64,000 nt of DNA from Streptomyces roseolilacinus (GTDB taxonomy: Bacteria > Actinomycetota > Actinomycetes > Streptomycetales > Streptomycetaceae). The first letter of the stretch is position 1. The number at the start of each line of letters is the position of its first letter. The position numbers and the translations under genes were made by a program. This document shows positions 51,162 to 59,366 of this stretch, one piece after another. The notes below the pieces were generated by a model that was not told the DNA's origin, searched no databases, and saw only the letters and a program-made list of their open reading frames with translations. The stretch is taken from the NCBI RefSeq assembly GCF_014649335.1, contig NZ_BMSV01000011.1:124001-188000 (forward strand). Reading direction: 5' to 3'.

Positions 51162-52661
51162 TCAGCTCTGGCCGCCGGCGAGCTTCTCGCGGAGGGCGGC
51201 GAGCGCCTCGTCCGACGCCAGGGCGCCGGAGGTGTCGTCCGACTCCGAGGAGTAGGAGCCACCGGTCGGCGCGCCGGCGCCGGAGGGAGCGGCGGAGCCG
51301 CCCTCGGCAGCGGCGGCCTCGTCGGCCTCGCGGGACTTGATGACCTGGGCCTGGTGCTGCTCGAAGCGCTGCTGCGCCTCGGCGTACTGGGTCTCCCACG
51401 CCTCGCGCTGGGCCTCGTAGCCCGGCAGCCAGTCGTTGGTCTCCGGGTCGAAGCCCTCGGGGTAGATGTAGTTGCCCTGGTCGTCGTAGGACGCGGCCAT
51501 GCCGTACAGGGTCGGGTCGAACTCGACCGAGGCCGGGTCGGCACCGAAGGACTCGTTGGCCTGCTTCAGCGAGAGGCTGATGCGGCGGCGCTCGAGGTCG
51601 ATGTCGATGACCTTGACGAAGATCTCGTCGTTGACCTGGACGACCTGCTCCGGGATCTCCACGTGGCGCTCGGCCAGCTCGGAGATGTGGACCAGACCCT
51701 CGATGCCCTCGTCCACGCGGACGAACGCGCCGAACGGAACCAGCTTCGTGACCTTACCCGGGACGACCTGGCCGATCTGGTGGGTCCGGGCGAACTGCTG
51801 CCACGGGTCCTCCTGCGTCGCCTTCAGCGACAGGGAGACGCGCTCGCGGTCCATGTCGACGTCGAGGACCTCGACCGTGACCTCCTGGCCGACCTCGACG
51901 ACCTCGGAGGGGTGGTCGATGTGCTTCCAGGACAGCTCGGAGACGTGGACCAGACCGTCGACGCCACCCAGGTCCACGAAGGCACCGAAGTTGACGATCG
52001 AGGACACGACGCCGGAGCGGACCTGACCCTTCTGGAGGGTCGTGAGGAACGTCTGGCGGACCTCGGACTGGGTCTGCTCCAGCCAGGCACGGCGGGACAG
52101 GACCACGTTGTTGCGGTTCTTGTCCAGCTCGATGATCTTGGCCTCGAGCTCCTTGCCCACGTAGGGCTGGAGGTCGCGGACACGGCGCATCTCGACGAGG
52201 GAGGCCGGCAGGAAGCCACGGAGGCCGATGTCGAGGATGAGACCACCCTTGACGACCTCGATGACGGTGCCGGTGACGATGCCGTCCTCTTCCTTGATCT
52301 TCTCGATCGTGCCCCAGGCGCGCTCGTACTGGGCGCGCTTCTTCGAGAGGATCAGGCGGCCTTCCTTGTCCTCCTTCTGGAGGACCAGGGCCTCGATCTC
52401 GTCGCCGACCTTGACGACCTCGTTCGGGTCGACGTCGTGCTTGATCGAGAGCTCGCGGCTCGGGATGACACCTTCGGTCTTGTAACCGATGTCGAGCAGG
52501 ACCTCGTCCCGGTCGACCTTCACGATGACGCCGTCGACGATGTCGCCGTCGTTGAAGTACTTGATCGTCTCGTCGATCGCGGCGAGGAAGGCTTCCTCGT
52601 TACCGATGTCGTTGACCGCAACCTGCGGGGTGGTGGCGGTGGTCTCGGTGCTGCTCGTCAT
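51162..52661 (-). CDS. rpsA: 30S ribosomal protein S1
   Basis: 499 residues. It binds mRNA on the 30S subunit and aids initiation. Four S1/OB-fold repeats are visible, starting near GDIVDGVIVKVDRDEVLLDIG (about 39), GTVIEVVKGGLILDIGLRGFLP (about 125), RSGVVSSIVNFGAFVDLGGVDGLVHVSELSW (about 210) and VPGKVTKLVPFGAFVRVDEGIEGLVHISELAE (about 296). An acidic and Ser/Gly-rich C-terminal tail (about 385-499) follows. This four-domain form with a long tail is the actinobacterial type. Codon bias is strong. A consensus promoter lies 200 bases upstream with a long leader. Confidence 0.96.
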   Translation of the reverse strand: MTSSTETTATTPQVAVNDIGNEEAFLAAIDETIKYFNDGDIVDGVIVKVDRDEVLLDIGYKTEGVIPSRELSIKHDVDPNEVVKVGDEIEALVLQKEDKEGRLILSKKRAQYERAWGTIEKIKEEDGIVTGTVIEVVKGGLILDIGLRGFLPASLVEMRRVRDLQPYVGKELEAKIIELDKNRNNVVLSRRAWLEQTQSEVRQTFLTTLQKGQVRSGVVSSIVNFGAFVDLGGVDGLVHVSELSWKHIDHPSEVVEVGQEVTVEVLDVDMDRERVSLSLKATQEDPWQQFARTHQIGQVVPGKVTKLVPFGAFVRVDEGIEGLVHISELAERHVEIPEQVVQVNDEIFVKVIDIDLERRRISLSLKQANESFGADPASVEFDPTLYGMAASYDDQGNYIYPEGFDPETNDWLPGYEAQREAWETQYAEAQQRFEQHQAQVIKSREADEAAAAEGGSAAPSGAGAPTGGSYSSESDDTSGALASDEALAALREKLAGGQS

Positions 52662-53054
52662 GTGGGAAAGGGCTCCGGTGCGGACATTGAAGTCGTAGGT
52701 ACTGCTACGCCGAGAGCCCGTATCGCAGCTGCAGAAGCCGGACAGCCAAGGAAGCGCGCGGCCCAGCGGACTGGGGGCGCCTCGAAAACCGAGGGGACAT
52801 ACAACAGATGCGAGCGCGGCCTGCTCCGTCCGAGGCACGCAGGCCCGCAGCGCAACCTTTAGCATACGGGCGCCGCGGTACACGGTCAATGCGCGAAGGC
52901 GCCCACCCGGGGCGGAACCCCGCATACCCGGCACAACTAAGCTTGATCGAGGCCGTCCTGGCCCCGACGCGCCGGTGACACACCGGGGGCGCGCGACACC
53001 GCCGCGGGCGCCCGTCACGACCGCCCCCATGCGCGCTGTGCGCAAACTACAACG
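52662..53054. other. rpsA leader and divergent promoter region
   Basis: 393 bases without a gene. 52662-52853 is the probable rpsA 5' leader of about 190 bases, whose start is set by the promoter at 52861-52889. In it I see no ribosome-binding site of unusual strength and no named riboswitch; autogenous control by S1 is possible. 52890-53054 should hold the promoter of the methyltransferase gene, but no convincing boxes are visible beyond an AT-richer patch at 52934-52946. Confidence 0.6.
52861..52889 (-). promoter_or_regulatory. Consensus housekeeping promoter for rpsA
   Basis: On the minus strand TTGACC (52884-52889) and TATGCT (52861-52866) are exactly 17 bases apart. This is the best sigma-HrdB-type match in the window and fits a highly expressed ribosomal gene. 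Confidence 0.78.
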
Positions 53055-53882
53055 ATGGACGAGATGATCCAAGACTACGAGCCCCAGGCCACGCGCCGTG
53101 ACGCCGGCGACGCGGAGAGCAGCAGGGCGAGCCGCGGCTGGTGGGACCGGAACGCCGACGAGTACCAGAGCGAGCACGGCGGCTTCCTCGGGGACGACCG
53201 GTTCGTGTGGGGACCCGAGGGGCTGGACGAGGCGGAGGCGGGGCTGCTGGGGCCGGCCGGGTCGCTGAGGGGCCTGGACGTCCTGGAGATCGGCGCGGGC
53301 GCGGCGCAGTGCTCGCGCTGGCTGGCCGCCCAGGGCGCCAGGCCGGTGGCGCTGGACCTGTCCCACCGGCAGCTCCAGCACGCCCTGCGCATCGGCGCGG
53401 ACGGGCTGTGGCCGGTCCAGGCCGACGCGGGGGCGCTGCCCTTCCGGGACGGCTCCTTCGACCTGGCCTGCTCGGCGTACGGGGCGGTGCCGTTCGTCGC
53501 CGACCCGGTGCGGGTCTTCCGGGAGGTGTGGCGGGTGCTGCGGCCGGGCGGCCGGTGGGTGTTCTCCGTGACGCACCCGATCCGCTGGGCGTTCCCGGAC
53601 GAGCCGGGGCCCGAGGGGCTGACGGTGGCGTCCTCGTACTTCGACCGCACGCCGTACGTGGAGCAGGACGAGCAGGGCCGGGCCGTGTACGTGGAGCACC
53701 ACCGGACGATCGGCGACCGGGTGCGGGAGGTGGTCGCGGGCGGTTTCCGGCTGGTGGACCTGGTGGAGCCGGAGTGGCCGGCCTGGAACGGCCAGGAGTG
53801 GGGCGGCTGGTCCCCGCTGCGGGGGAACCTCCTGCCCGGTACGGCGATCTTCGTGTGCGAGCGGGGCGAGCGGGCCGCGTGA
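53055..53882 (+). CDS. Class I SAM-dependent methyltransferase
   Basis: 275 residues. WWDRNADEYQSEHGGFLGDDRFVWGPEGLDEAEAGLLG (about 29-66) is the actinobacterial family lead-in. It is followed by motif I VLEIGAGAAQCSRWLAAQG (about 76-94), VALDLSHRQLQHA, DLACSAYGAVPFVADP and WRVLRPGGRWVFSVTHP. This is a UbiE/COQ5-like small-molecule methyltransferase; its substrate is unknown. The stop overlaps the hrpB start (GTGA), so it is co-translated with a helicase, an association I often see in streptomycetes but cannot explain. Confidence 0.87.
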   Translation: MDEMIQDYEPQATRRDAGDAESSRASRGWWDRNADEYQSEHGGFLGDDRFVWGPEGLDEAEAGLLGPAGSLRGLDVLEIGAGAAQCSRWLAAQGARPVALDLSHRQLQHALRIGADGLWPVQADAGALPFRDGSFDLACSAYGAVPFVADPVRVFREVWRVLRPGGRWVFSVTHPIRWAFPDEPGPEGLTVASSYFDRTPYVEQDEQGRAVYVEHHRTIGDRVREVVAGGFRLVDLVEPEWPAWNGQEWGGWSPLRGNLLPGTAIFVCERGERAA

Positions 53883-56407
53883 TCCGCGAGGAGGAGTGGG
53901 GGCGGCTCCCGGTACGGCACGCCCTGCCCGCGCTGGAGCAGGCGCTGGACGAGCACGGGGCCGCGGTGCTGTGCGCGCCGCCCGGGACCGGCAAGACGAC
54001 GCTCGTGCCGCTGGTGCTGGCGGAGCGGGGCGCCCGGGTGGTGGTCGCCGAGCCGCGGCGGATCGCGGCGCGGGGCGCGGCCCGGCGGATGGCGTGGCTG
54101 CTCGGCGAGGAGGTCGGCGGCCGGGTCGGCTTCGCGGTGCGCGGCGAGCGGGTCGTGTCGCGGGAGACGGTCGTCGAGGTGGTGACGACCGGGGTGCTGC
54201 TCCAGCGGCTCCAGCGGGACCAGGAGCTGGCCGGGGTGGACGTGGTGGTCCTCGACGAGTGCCACGAGCGGCACCTGGACGCGGACACGGTCGCCGCCTT
54301 CCTGCTGGACGTGCGGGAGTCGCTGCGGCCGGAGCTGCGGCTGGTGGCGGCGTCGGCGACGACGGACGCCGAGGGGTGGGCGCGGCTGCTGGGCGGTGCG
54401 CCGGTCGTTCGGGCGGTGGGCACGGCCCACCCCGTGGAGGTGGTGTGGACGCCGCCGGGCGGGACGGTGCGGCCGGCGCACGGGACGTTCGTGGACCCCG
54501 CGCTGCTGGCGCACGTGGCGGGGACGGTGCGGCGGGCGCTGGCGGAGCGCGCGGGCGACGTGCTGTGCTTCCTGCCGGGGGTGGGCGAGATCGCCCGGGT
54601 GGCGGGACTGCTGTCGGACCTGCGCGGCGTCGAGGTGCTCCAGGTGCACGGCCGGGCCCCCGCCGCGGTGCAGGAGGCGGTGCTGTCGCCGGGGCGCGGA
54701 CGGCGGGTGGTGCTGGCGACGTCGGTGGCGGAGTCGTCGCTGACGGTGCCGGGCGTGCGGGTCGTGGTCGACTCGGGCCTGGCGCGGGAGCCCCGGGTGG
54801 ACCACGCGCGGGGGCTGGGCTCGCTGGTGACGCTGCGGGCGTCGCGGGCGTCGGCCCGGCAGCGCGCGGGCCGTGCGGGGCGCGAGGCGCCGGGCGCGGT
54901 GTACCGGTGCTGGCCGGAGGCGGAGGACGGCCGCCTGCCGGCCTTCCCCGCGCCGGAGATCCGGGTGGCGGACCTGACGGGGTTCGCGTTGCAGGCGGCG
55001 GCGTGGGGCGACCCGGACGCGTCGGGCCTGGCGCTGCTGGACGCCCCGCCGGCGGGGGCGATGGCGGCGGCGCGGTCGGTGCTGGAGGCGGTCGGCGCGG
55101 TCGACGCGCACGGCCGGGTGACGGAGCGGGGCGCCCGGATGGCGCGTCTGGGCCTGCACCCCCGGCTGGCGCGGGCGCTGCTGGACGGCGCGCCGCTGGT
55201 GGGCGCGCGCCGGGCGGCGGAGTTGGTGGCCCTGCTGGGCGAGGAGCCGCCGCGCGAGTACGGCGACGACGTGGCGGCCGCGTGGCGTGCGGCCCGCCGG
55301 GGCGGCGACGCGTACGGGGCGCGGTGGCGCCGGGAGGCCGGCCGGCTGGCCCGGCGGCTCGCCGCCCCGGGCACCGGTGGGGCGGCCGGCGGCCCGGCGG
55401 GGGCCGGTCCGGCCCGCGGGGGCTCCGGTGACGGGGTGCCGGACGACGTGGCCGCCGGGATCGTGGTCGCGCTGGCGTTCCCGGAGCGGGTGGCGCGGGC
55501 GCGCGGCGGGGGCTCCTTCCTGATGGCGGCCGGGACCGGCGCCGAGGTGGGCCGCGAGTCGGGTCTGCGGTCGGCCGGCTGGCTGGCCGTGGCCGTGGCC
55601 GACCGGCCCGCGCACCAGGCGTCGGCCCGGGTGCGGCTGGCCGCCGTGTGCGACGAGGACACCGCGCGGCTCGCGGCCGGGCACCTGCTGGTGGCGGGTG
55701 ACGAGGTGCGGTGGCAGGACGGTGACGTCGTGGCGCGCCGGGTGGAGCGGCTGGGCGCGGTCGACCTGGTGGTGCGGCCGCTCGGGGACGCCGCGCCCGG
55801 GCTCGTACGGGAGGCGCTGCTGGAGGGGCTGCGGCGGGAGGGGCCCGGGCTGCTGCGCTGGTCGCGGGAGGCGGTCCGGCTGCGGGAGCGGCTGGCGTTC
55901 CTGCGCCGGGTGGTGGGGGCGCCCTGGCCGGAGGTGTCGGACGAGGCGCTGGTGGCGCGGGCCGGCGAGTGGCTGGAGCCGGAGCTGTCGGCGGCGCGCA
56001 GGCGGGCGGGGCTGGCGCGGATCGACGTCGAGGAGGCGCTGCGGCGGCTGCTGCCCTGGGCGGGCGGGGAGGCGGCGCGGCTGGACGAGCTGGCGCCGGA
56101 GCGGATCGAGGTGCCGAGCGGCTCGCGGATCCGGGTGGAGTACGGGGACGAGCAGCCGGTCCTCGCGGTGAAACTGCAGGAGATGTTCGGGCTGGCCCGG
56201 ACGCCGCGGGTGGCCGGGGTGCCGGTGCTGGTGCACCTGCTGTCGCCCGCGGGGCGGCCGGTGGCGGTCACGGCCGACCTGGAGTCGTTCTGGCGGGACG
56301 GCTACCGGTCGGTGCGGGCGGAGTTGCGCGGGCGGTACCCGAAGCACCCCTGGCCGCAGGACCCCTCGGCGGCGCCGCCGACGCGGCGTACGAACCCGCG
56401 ACGCTGA
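53879..56407 (+). CDS. hrpB: ATP-dependent helicase HrpB
   Basis: 842 residues, a DEAH/RHA-type helicase. Walker A is APPGTGKTTLVPLVLAERG (about 33-51), motif II is VVLDECHERHLDADTVAAFLLD (about 121-142), then SATTDAEGW (motif III), ATSVAESSLTVPGVRVVVDSGL (motif V) and ASARQRAGRAGREAPGAVYR (motif VI). The C-terminal HrpB domain follows (ERIEVPSGSRIRVEYGDEQPVLAVKLQEMFG, about 742-772). HrpB is common in proteobacteria and actinobacteria; its RNA or DNA target is not established. GTG at 53879 overlaps the methyltransferase stop. Confidence 0.93.
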   Translation: MIREEEWGRLPVRHALPALEQALDEHGAAVLCAPPGTGKTTLVPLVLAERGARVVVAEPRRIAARGAARRMAWLLGEEVGGRVGFAVRGERVVSRETVVEVVTTGVLLQRLQRDQELAGVDVVVLDECHERHLDADTVAAFLLDVRESLRPELRLVAASATTDAEGWARLLGGAPVVRAVGTAHPVEVVWTPPGGTVRPAHGTFVDPALLAHVAGTVRRALAERAGDVLCFLPGVGEIARVAGLLSDLRGVEVLQVHGRAPAAVQEAVLSPGRGRRVVLATSVAESSLTVPGVRVVVDSGLAREPRVDHARGLGSLVTLRASRASARQRAGRAGREAPGAVYRCWPEAEDGRLPAFPAPEIRVADLTGFALQAAAWGDPDASGLALLDAPPAGAMAAARSVLEAVGAVDAHGRVTERGARMARLGLHPRLARALLDGAPLVGARRAAELVALLGEEPPREYGDDVAAAWRAARRGGDAYGARWRREAGRLARRLAAPGTGGAAGGPAGAGPARGGSGDGVPDDVAAGIVVALAFPERVARARGGGSFLMAAGTGAEVGRESGLRSAGWLAVAVADRPAHQASARVRLAAVCDEDTARLAAGHLLVAGDEVRWQDGDVVARRVERLGAVDLVVRPLGDAAPGLVREALLEGLRREGPGLLRWSREAVRLRERLAFLRRVVGAPWPEVSDEALVARAGEWLEPELSAARRRAGLARIDVEEALRRLLPWAGGEAARLDELAPERIEVPSGSRIRVEYGDEQPVLAVKLQEMFGLARTPRVAGVPVLVHLLSPAGRPVAVTADLESFWRDGYRSVRAELRGRYPKHPWPQDPSAAPPTRRTNPRR

Positions 56408-56445
56408 CGGCCCGCCGCCCTCGTACCGGTGAGGGGGCGGGCCGT
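56407..56445. terminator. Convergent terminator between hrpB and the transglycosylase
   Basis: ACGGCCCGCC (56407-56416) pairs with 56436-56445 and an inner CCCTC (56418-56422) pairs with GAGGG (56431-56435). It lies at the hrpB stop and 17 bases beyond the convergent stop. Confidence 0.8.
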
Positions 56446-56461
56446 CGGGGCGCGGGGCGGG

Positions 56462-58228
56462 TCAGGCGGCGGTGACCTGGAGCTCCACCGTCAGCGTCGC
56501 GCCGCCCGGGGCGGTCAGGCGCAGCAGGAACGTGCCGGTCCGGCCGTCCGCGTACATCGGCGGGAGCTGGAGGACGCCGTCCGCGTCGGTCGTGAGACCG
56601 GTGAGCGTACGGATCGGTGCGCCCTGCGCGTCCTTGAAGTAGGGGCCGTCGGCGCTGGGCGCCTGCGTGCCGTCGGGGCCCTGCGCGACCATCGTGGCGG
56701 TCAGCGCGGCGCCGGGGACGGGGGCTCCCCCGCGGGTGGCCCTCACCGTGAGCCGCTGGGCGAACTCCCCTTCCGGGGCGGCCGTGAGCGGGGTCCCGCC
56801 GGTCCGGGCGAGGGCGTCGGCCTGGCCGGTGGTGACGGTCGCCGCGAAGACGACGGGGGCGAGGGCGGGGCGCTGGGGGACGGTGGCGCGGACGGTGAAC
56901 CGCCCGGTCTTCTCGCCGGCCCGCAGGGCGGGCGCGGTGGCGGTGCCGTCGCCGCCGGTGGTGACGGTGGCGGTGGTGGCGCCGTTCGCGAAGCGCGCGT
57001 CGGTGTCGCCGGCGATCTCGAACCGGACCGGTACGAGGGCGAGGGCGTTGCCCCAGGCGTCGCGGGCGACCACGGAGGGGCGCTCGGCGAACCCGGTGCC
57101 GGCGGGGGCGGTGAGCGTGCCGGTGCCGGCGTCCGCGAGGCGGTTCACCTTGTCGGCGGGGGTCTGCGGCGTGGTCGGCTTCGGGGCCGGGCCGGTCGGC
57201 GGGGACGAGGGGTCGGGCCGGGACGGGACCGTCTCCACGGGGGCCGGGCCGGGGGCCGGGCTGGTCGTGCCGGGCGACGGTGCCGAGGTGCCGGGCGACG
57301 GGGTGGTCGAGGGCGACGGCGTCTTCGTCGGGGCCGGAGTGGGCGTCGGGGTGGGGACCGGCGTCGGGGTCGGCGTGTACGGGGTGCCGCCCGGGGTGCG
57401 GGAGTCGCTGCGCTCGCCGGGCTGCACGCCGGTGCCGTCGGGGACCTGGTGCGTGCCGCGCTGGTAGAACTCGAACCAGGACAGGACCGTGCGCAGGTAG
57501 GCGCGGGACTGGTTGTAGCTGAGGATGGCCCGGTCGAGGTCCGCCTTGACCGCGAGGTCGCGGCCGTTGGCGCACAGGTACATCCCGGCGGCCTGGGCGG
57601 CGTCGTAGATGTTGTTGGGGTCCTTGCGGCCGTCGCCGTTGGCGTCCTGACCCCAGGAGGCCCAGGTGGACGGGATGAACTGCATGGGGCCGACCGCGCG
57701 GTCGTGGCGGCTGTCGCCGTCGTACGCGCCGTCGTCGGTGTCGCTGATGTCGGCGAAGCCGTTGCCGTCGAGGACGGGGCCCAGGATGGGCGAGAAGGTG
57801 GTGCCCGCGGCGTCGACGCGGCCGCCGCGCGCCTGCCCGGACTCCACCTTGCCGATGCCCGCGAGGAGTTGCCAGGGCAGGTTGCAGCCGGGCCTGGTGG
57901 TCCTCAGGTGCTGCTCGGCCTGCTTGTACGCGGCGAGCACGGTGGCCGGGATGCCCGCTTCGGCCGGACCGGTGACCACGGGGCCGCCGTCGCCGGGCCC
58001 CACGGGGTTGGGGGACTTCAGCGGCGGCAGGTCGGTGTAGTAGGGCGAGTCACCCGTGGCGGTGGAGCCGGACGAGGTGGGTGATGTCGCGTCGCCGGCC
58101 GGCTGGCCGCCGGCGGCGACGGGAGTGGCGCCCGGCGCCTGTGATGCCGAGAGCGCGGCCACGGCCGCGGCGGCGACCGCGGTGGTCGTGGCGCCCTTGC
58201 GCAGTCGACGGCGGATGTGCGCTGCCAT
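56462..58228 (-). CDS. Secreted lytic transglycosylase with Thr/Pro stalk and Ig-like repeats
   Basis: 588 residues. An Arg-rich signal peptide (MAAHIRRRLRKGATTTAVAA, cleavage near QAPGA) precedes the SLT-like catalytic domain (about 90-275), with WQLLAGIGKVESGQARGG (catalytic Glu in the KVESG context), DRAVGPMQFIPSTWASWGQDANGDGRKDPNNIYDAAQAAGMYLC and AILSYNQSRAYLRTVLSWFEFY. A Thr/Pro/Ser-rich stalk (about 285-365, TPTPTP repeats) leads to about two immunoglobulin-like beta domains (370-588). It cuts peptidoglycan outside the membrane, probably at growing tips or during spore separation. ATG at 58228 has GGGAGGGA at 7 bases. Confidence 0.9.
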   Translation of the reverse strand: MAAHIRRRLRKGATTTAVAAAAVAALSASQAPGATPVAAGGQPAGDATSPTSSGSTATGDSPYYTDLPPLKSPNPVGPGDGGPVVTGPAEAGIPATVLAAYKQAEQHLRTTRPGCNLPWQLLAGIGKVESGQARGGRVDAAGTTFSPILGPVLDGNGFADISDTDDGAYDGDSRHDRAVGPMQFIPSTWASWGQDANGDGRKDPNNIYDAAQAAGMYLCANGRDLAVKADLDRAILSYNQSRAYLRTVLSWFEFYQRGTHQVPDGTGVQPGERSDSRTPGGTPYTPTPTPVPTPTPTPAPTKTPSPSTTPSPGTSAPSPGTTSPAPGPAPVETVPSRPDPSSPPTGPAPKPTTPQTPADKVNRLADAGTGTLTAPAGTGFAERPSVVARDAWGNALALVPVRFEIAGDTDARFANGATTATVTTGGDGTATAPALRAGEKTGRFTVRATVPQRPALAPVVFAATVTTGQADALARTGGTPLTAAPEGEFAQRLTVRATRGGAPVPGAALTATMVAQGPDGTQAPSADGPYFKDAQGAPIRTLTGLTTDADGVLQLPPMYADGRTGTFLLRLTAPGGATLTVELQVTAA

Positions 58229-58475
58229 GCGTCTGTCCCTCCCCGGTGGCGCCCGTCGGCGCCGAAGGCCTCTGCCGCGCGCCCCAGTGCGCGGCTCAGG
58301 CGACCCTACGTCAACTCGGGTCTTCCTCACACCGAGGGGTGACCGCTTTTCACGCTTTCGTCACCGACCGTCCTTGCGACCCTCTCGGACCTGACGGTGC
58401 CACAGGTCGATCGCGCCGTGACCGATACTGACCGGGCTGGTGTTTGAGGGCCGATTACCGGGGGGACCGCCGACC

Positions 58476-59312
58476 ATGCCGTTCACGCTCAGCCACGCCG
58501 CCGCCGTACTGCCGGGGATGCGGAGGACCGGCGTCGCCCGGGGTCCGCTGGTCGCCTCGGCCCTCGTCACGGGGTCGCTTTCGCCCGACATGACGTACTA
58601 CGCGGACAGTGTCGTGCCCGGTGCCATGACGTTCGGAAACGTCACGCACGGCGTGTGGGGGGTGCTGACCGTCGACGCCCTGACGGCCGCGCTGCTGACC
58701 GGTGTGTGGCTGATGGTCCGTGAGCCGCTGGTGGCCCTGCTGCCGGGGCGGTGGCGGGGCCGGGTCCACACGGTGCTGCGCGGCCGGCCGTGGCGCGGGC
58801 GGCGTCCGGCGGCGCTCGCGGCGTGGTTCTACGTCTCGGCGGTCGTCGGGGCGGCGACCCACGTGGTGTGGGACCTGTTCACCCACGCCGACCGGTGGGG
58901 CGTGCGCGTGCTGCCCGTGCTCGGCGAGTTCGTGGCGGGCTTCCCGCTGTACCTGTACGCCCAGTACGGCGGGTCGGCCGTGGCGCTGGCCGTCCTGGTG
59001 TGGTTCGGGTACGGGGCGCTGCGCCGCGTACCCGCCGGACAGGCCGAGGCCGCGGGGGCGCTGCGGCCGGTGCCGACGCGGCGGGGCCGGTGGCTGGCGG
59101 GCGGGGTGCTCGCGGGGTGCCTGGCGGCCGGGGTCGTCCACCGGTGCCTGCGCTGGTACGCGTACTGGGGGCGGATCGAGACGCCGCTCGACATCATCCC
59201 GACCGCGTGCTTCGGCGCCGGGGCAGGGCTGGCCGTGGGGATCGTCCTGTACGGCGCGGGGATGCGGCTGCGATCCGGCGCCGCGCTCCGGCCCCGGGGC
59301 CGCACCCCGTGA
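58476..59312 (+). CDS. DUF4184-family integral membrane protein
   Basis: 278 residues. MPFTLSHAAAVLPGMRR is the hallmark start of DUF4184, followed by GSLSPDMTYYA, THGVWGVLTVDAL and GAATHVVWDLFTHADRWGV (about 125-143). The conserved His and Asp residues (HAA, PD, H, DxFTH) suggest a membrane metal-dependent hydrolase like the related YdjM/LexA-regulated family. About five or six helices are present. Function is unknown. The ATG at 58476 is chosen since GGGGGA lies 9 bases ahead and the family always starts here. Confidence 0.83.
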   Translation: MPFTLSHAAAVLPGMRRTGVARGPLVASALVTGSLSPDMTYYADSVVPGAMTFGNVTHGVWGVLTVDALTAALLTGVWLMVREPLVALLPGRWRGRVHTVLRGRPWRGRRPAALAAWFYVSAVVGAATHVVWDLFTHADRWGVRVLPVLGEFVAGFPLYLYAQYGGSAVALAVLVWFGYGALRRVPAGQAEAAGALRPVPTRRGRWLAGGVLAGCLAAGVVHRCLRWYAYWGRIETPLDIIPTACFGAGAGLAVGIVLYGAGMRLRSGAALRPRGRTP

Positions 59313-59315
59313 GGG

Positions 59316-59345
59316 GGCGGCGCGACCTCGCACGGTCGCGCCGCC
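59316..59345. terminator. Convergent terminator between the DUF4184 gene and polA
   Basis: A perfect 12-bp inverted repeat (59316-59327 with 59334-59345) with a 6-base loop lies between two convergent stops. Confidence 0.85.
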
Positions 59346-59366
59346 CTCCCGGGTTGTCCCGGCCGG

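Noticed and set aside
53047..56347. Two very long minus-strand open frames opposite hrpB
   Set aside because: They translate to Arg/Pro/Ser/Thr-rich nonsense; the plus strand has a complete HrpB with all helicase motifs.
58229..58475. c-di-AMP (ydaO) riboswitch ahead of the transglycosylase, as for other Streptomyces wall hydrolases
   Set aside because: The leader lacks the conserved GGGGAA-type aptamer blocks; only ordinary promoter-like sequence is seen.
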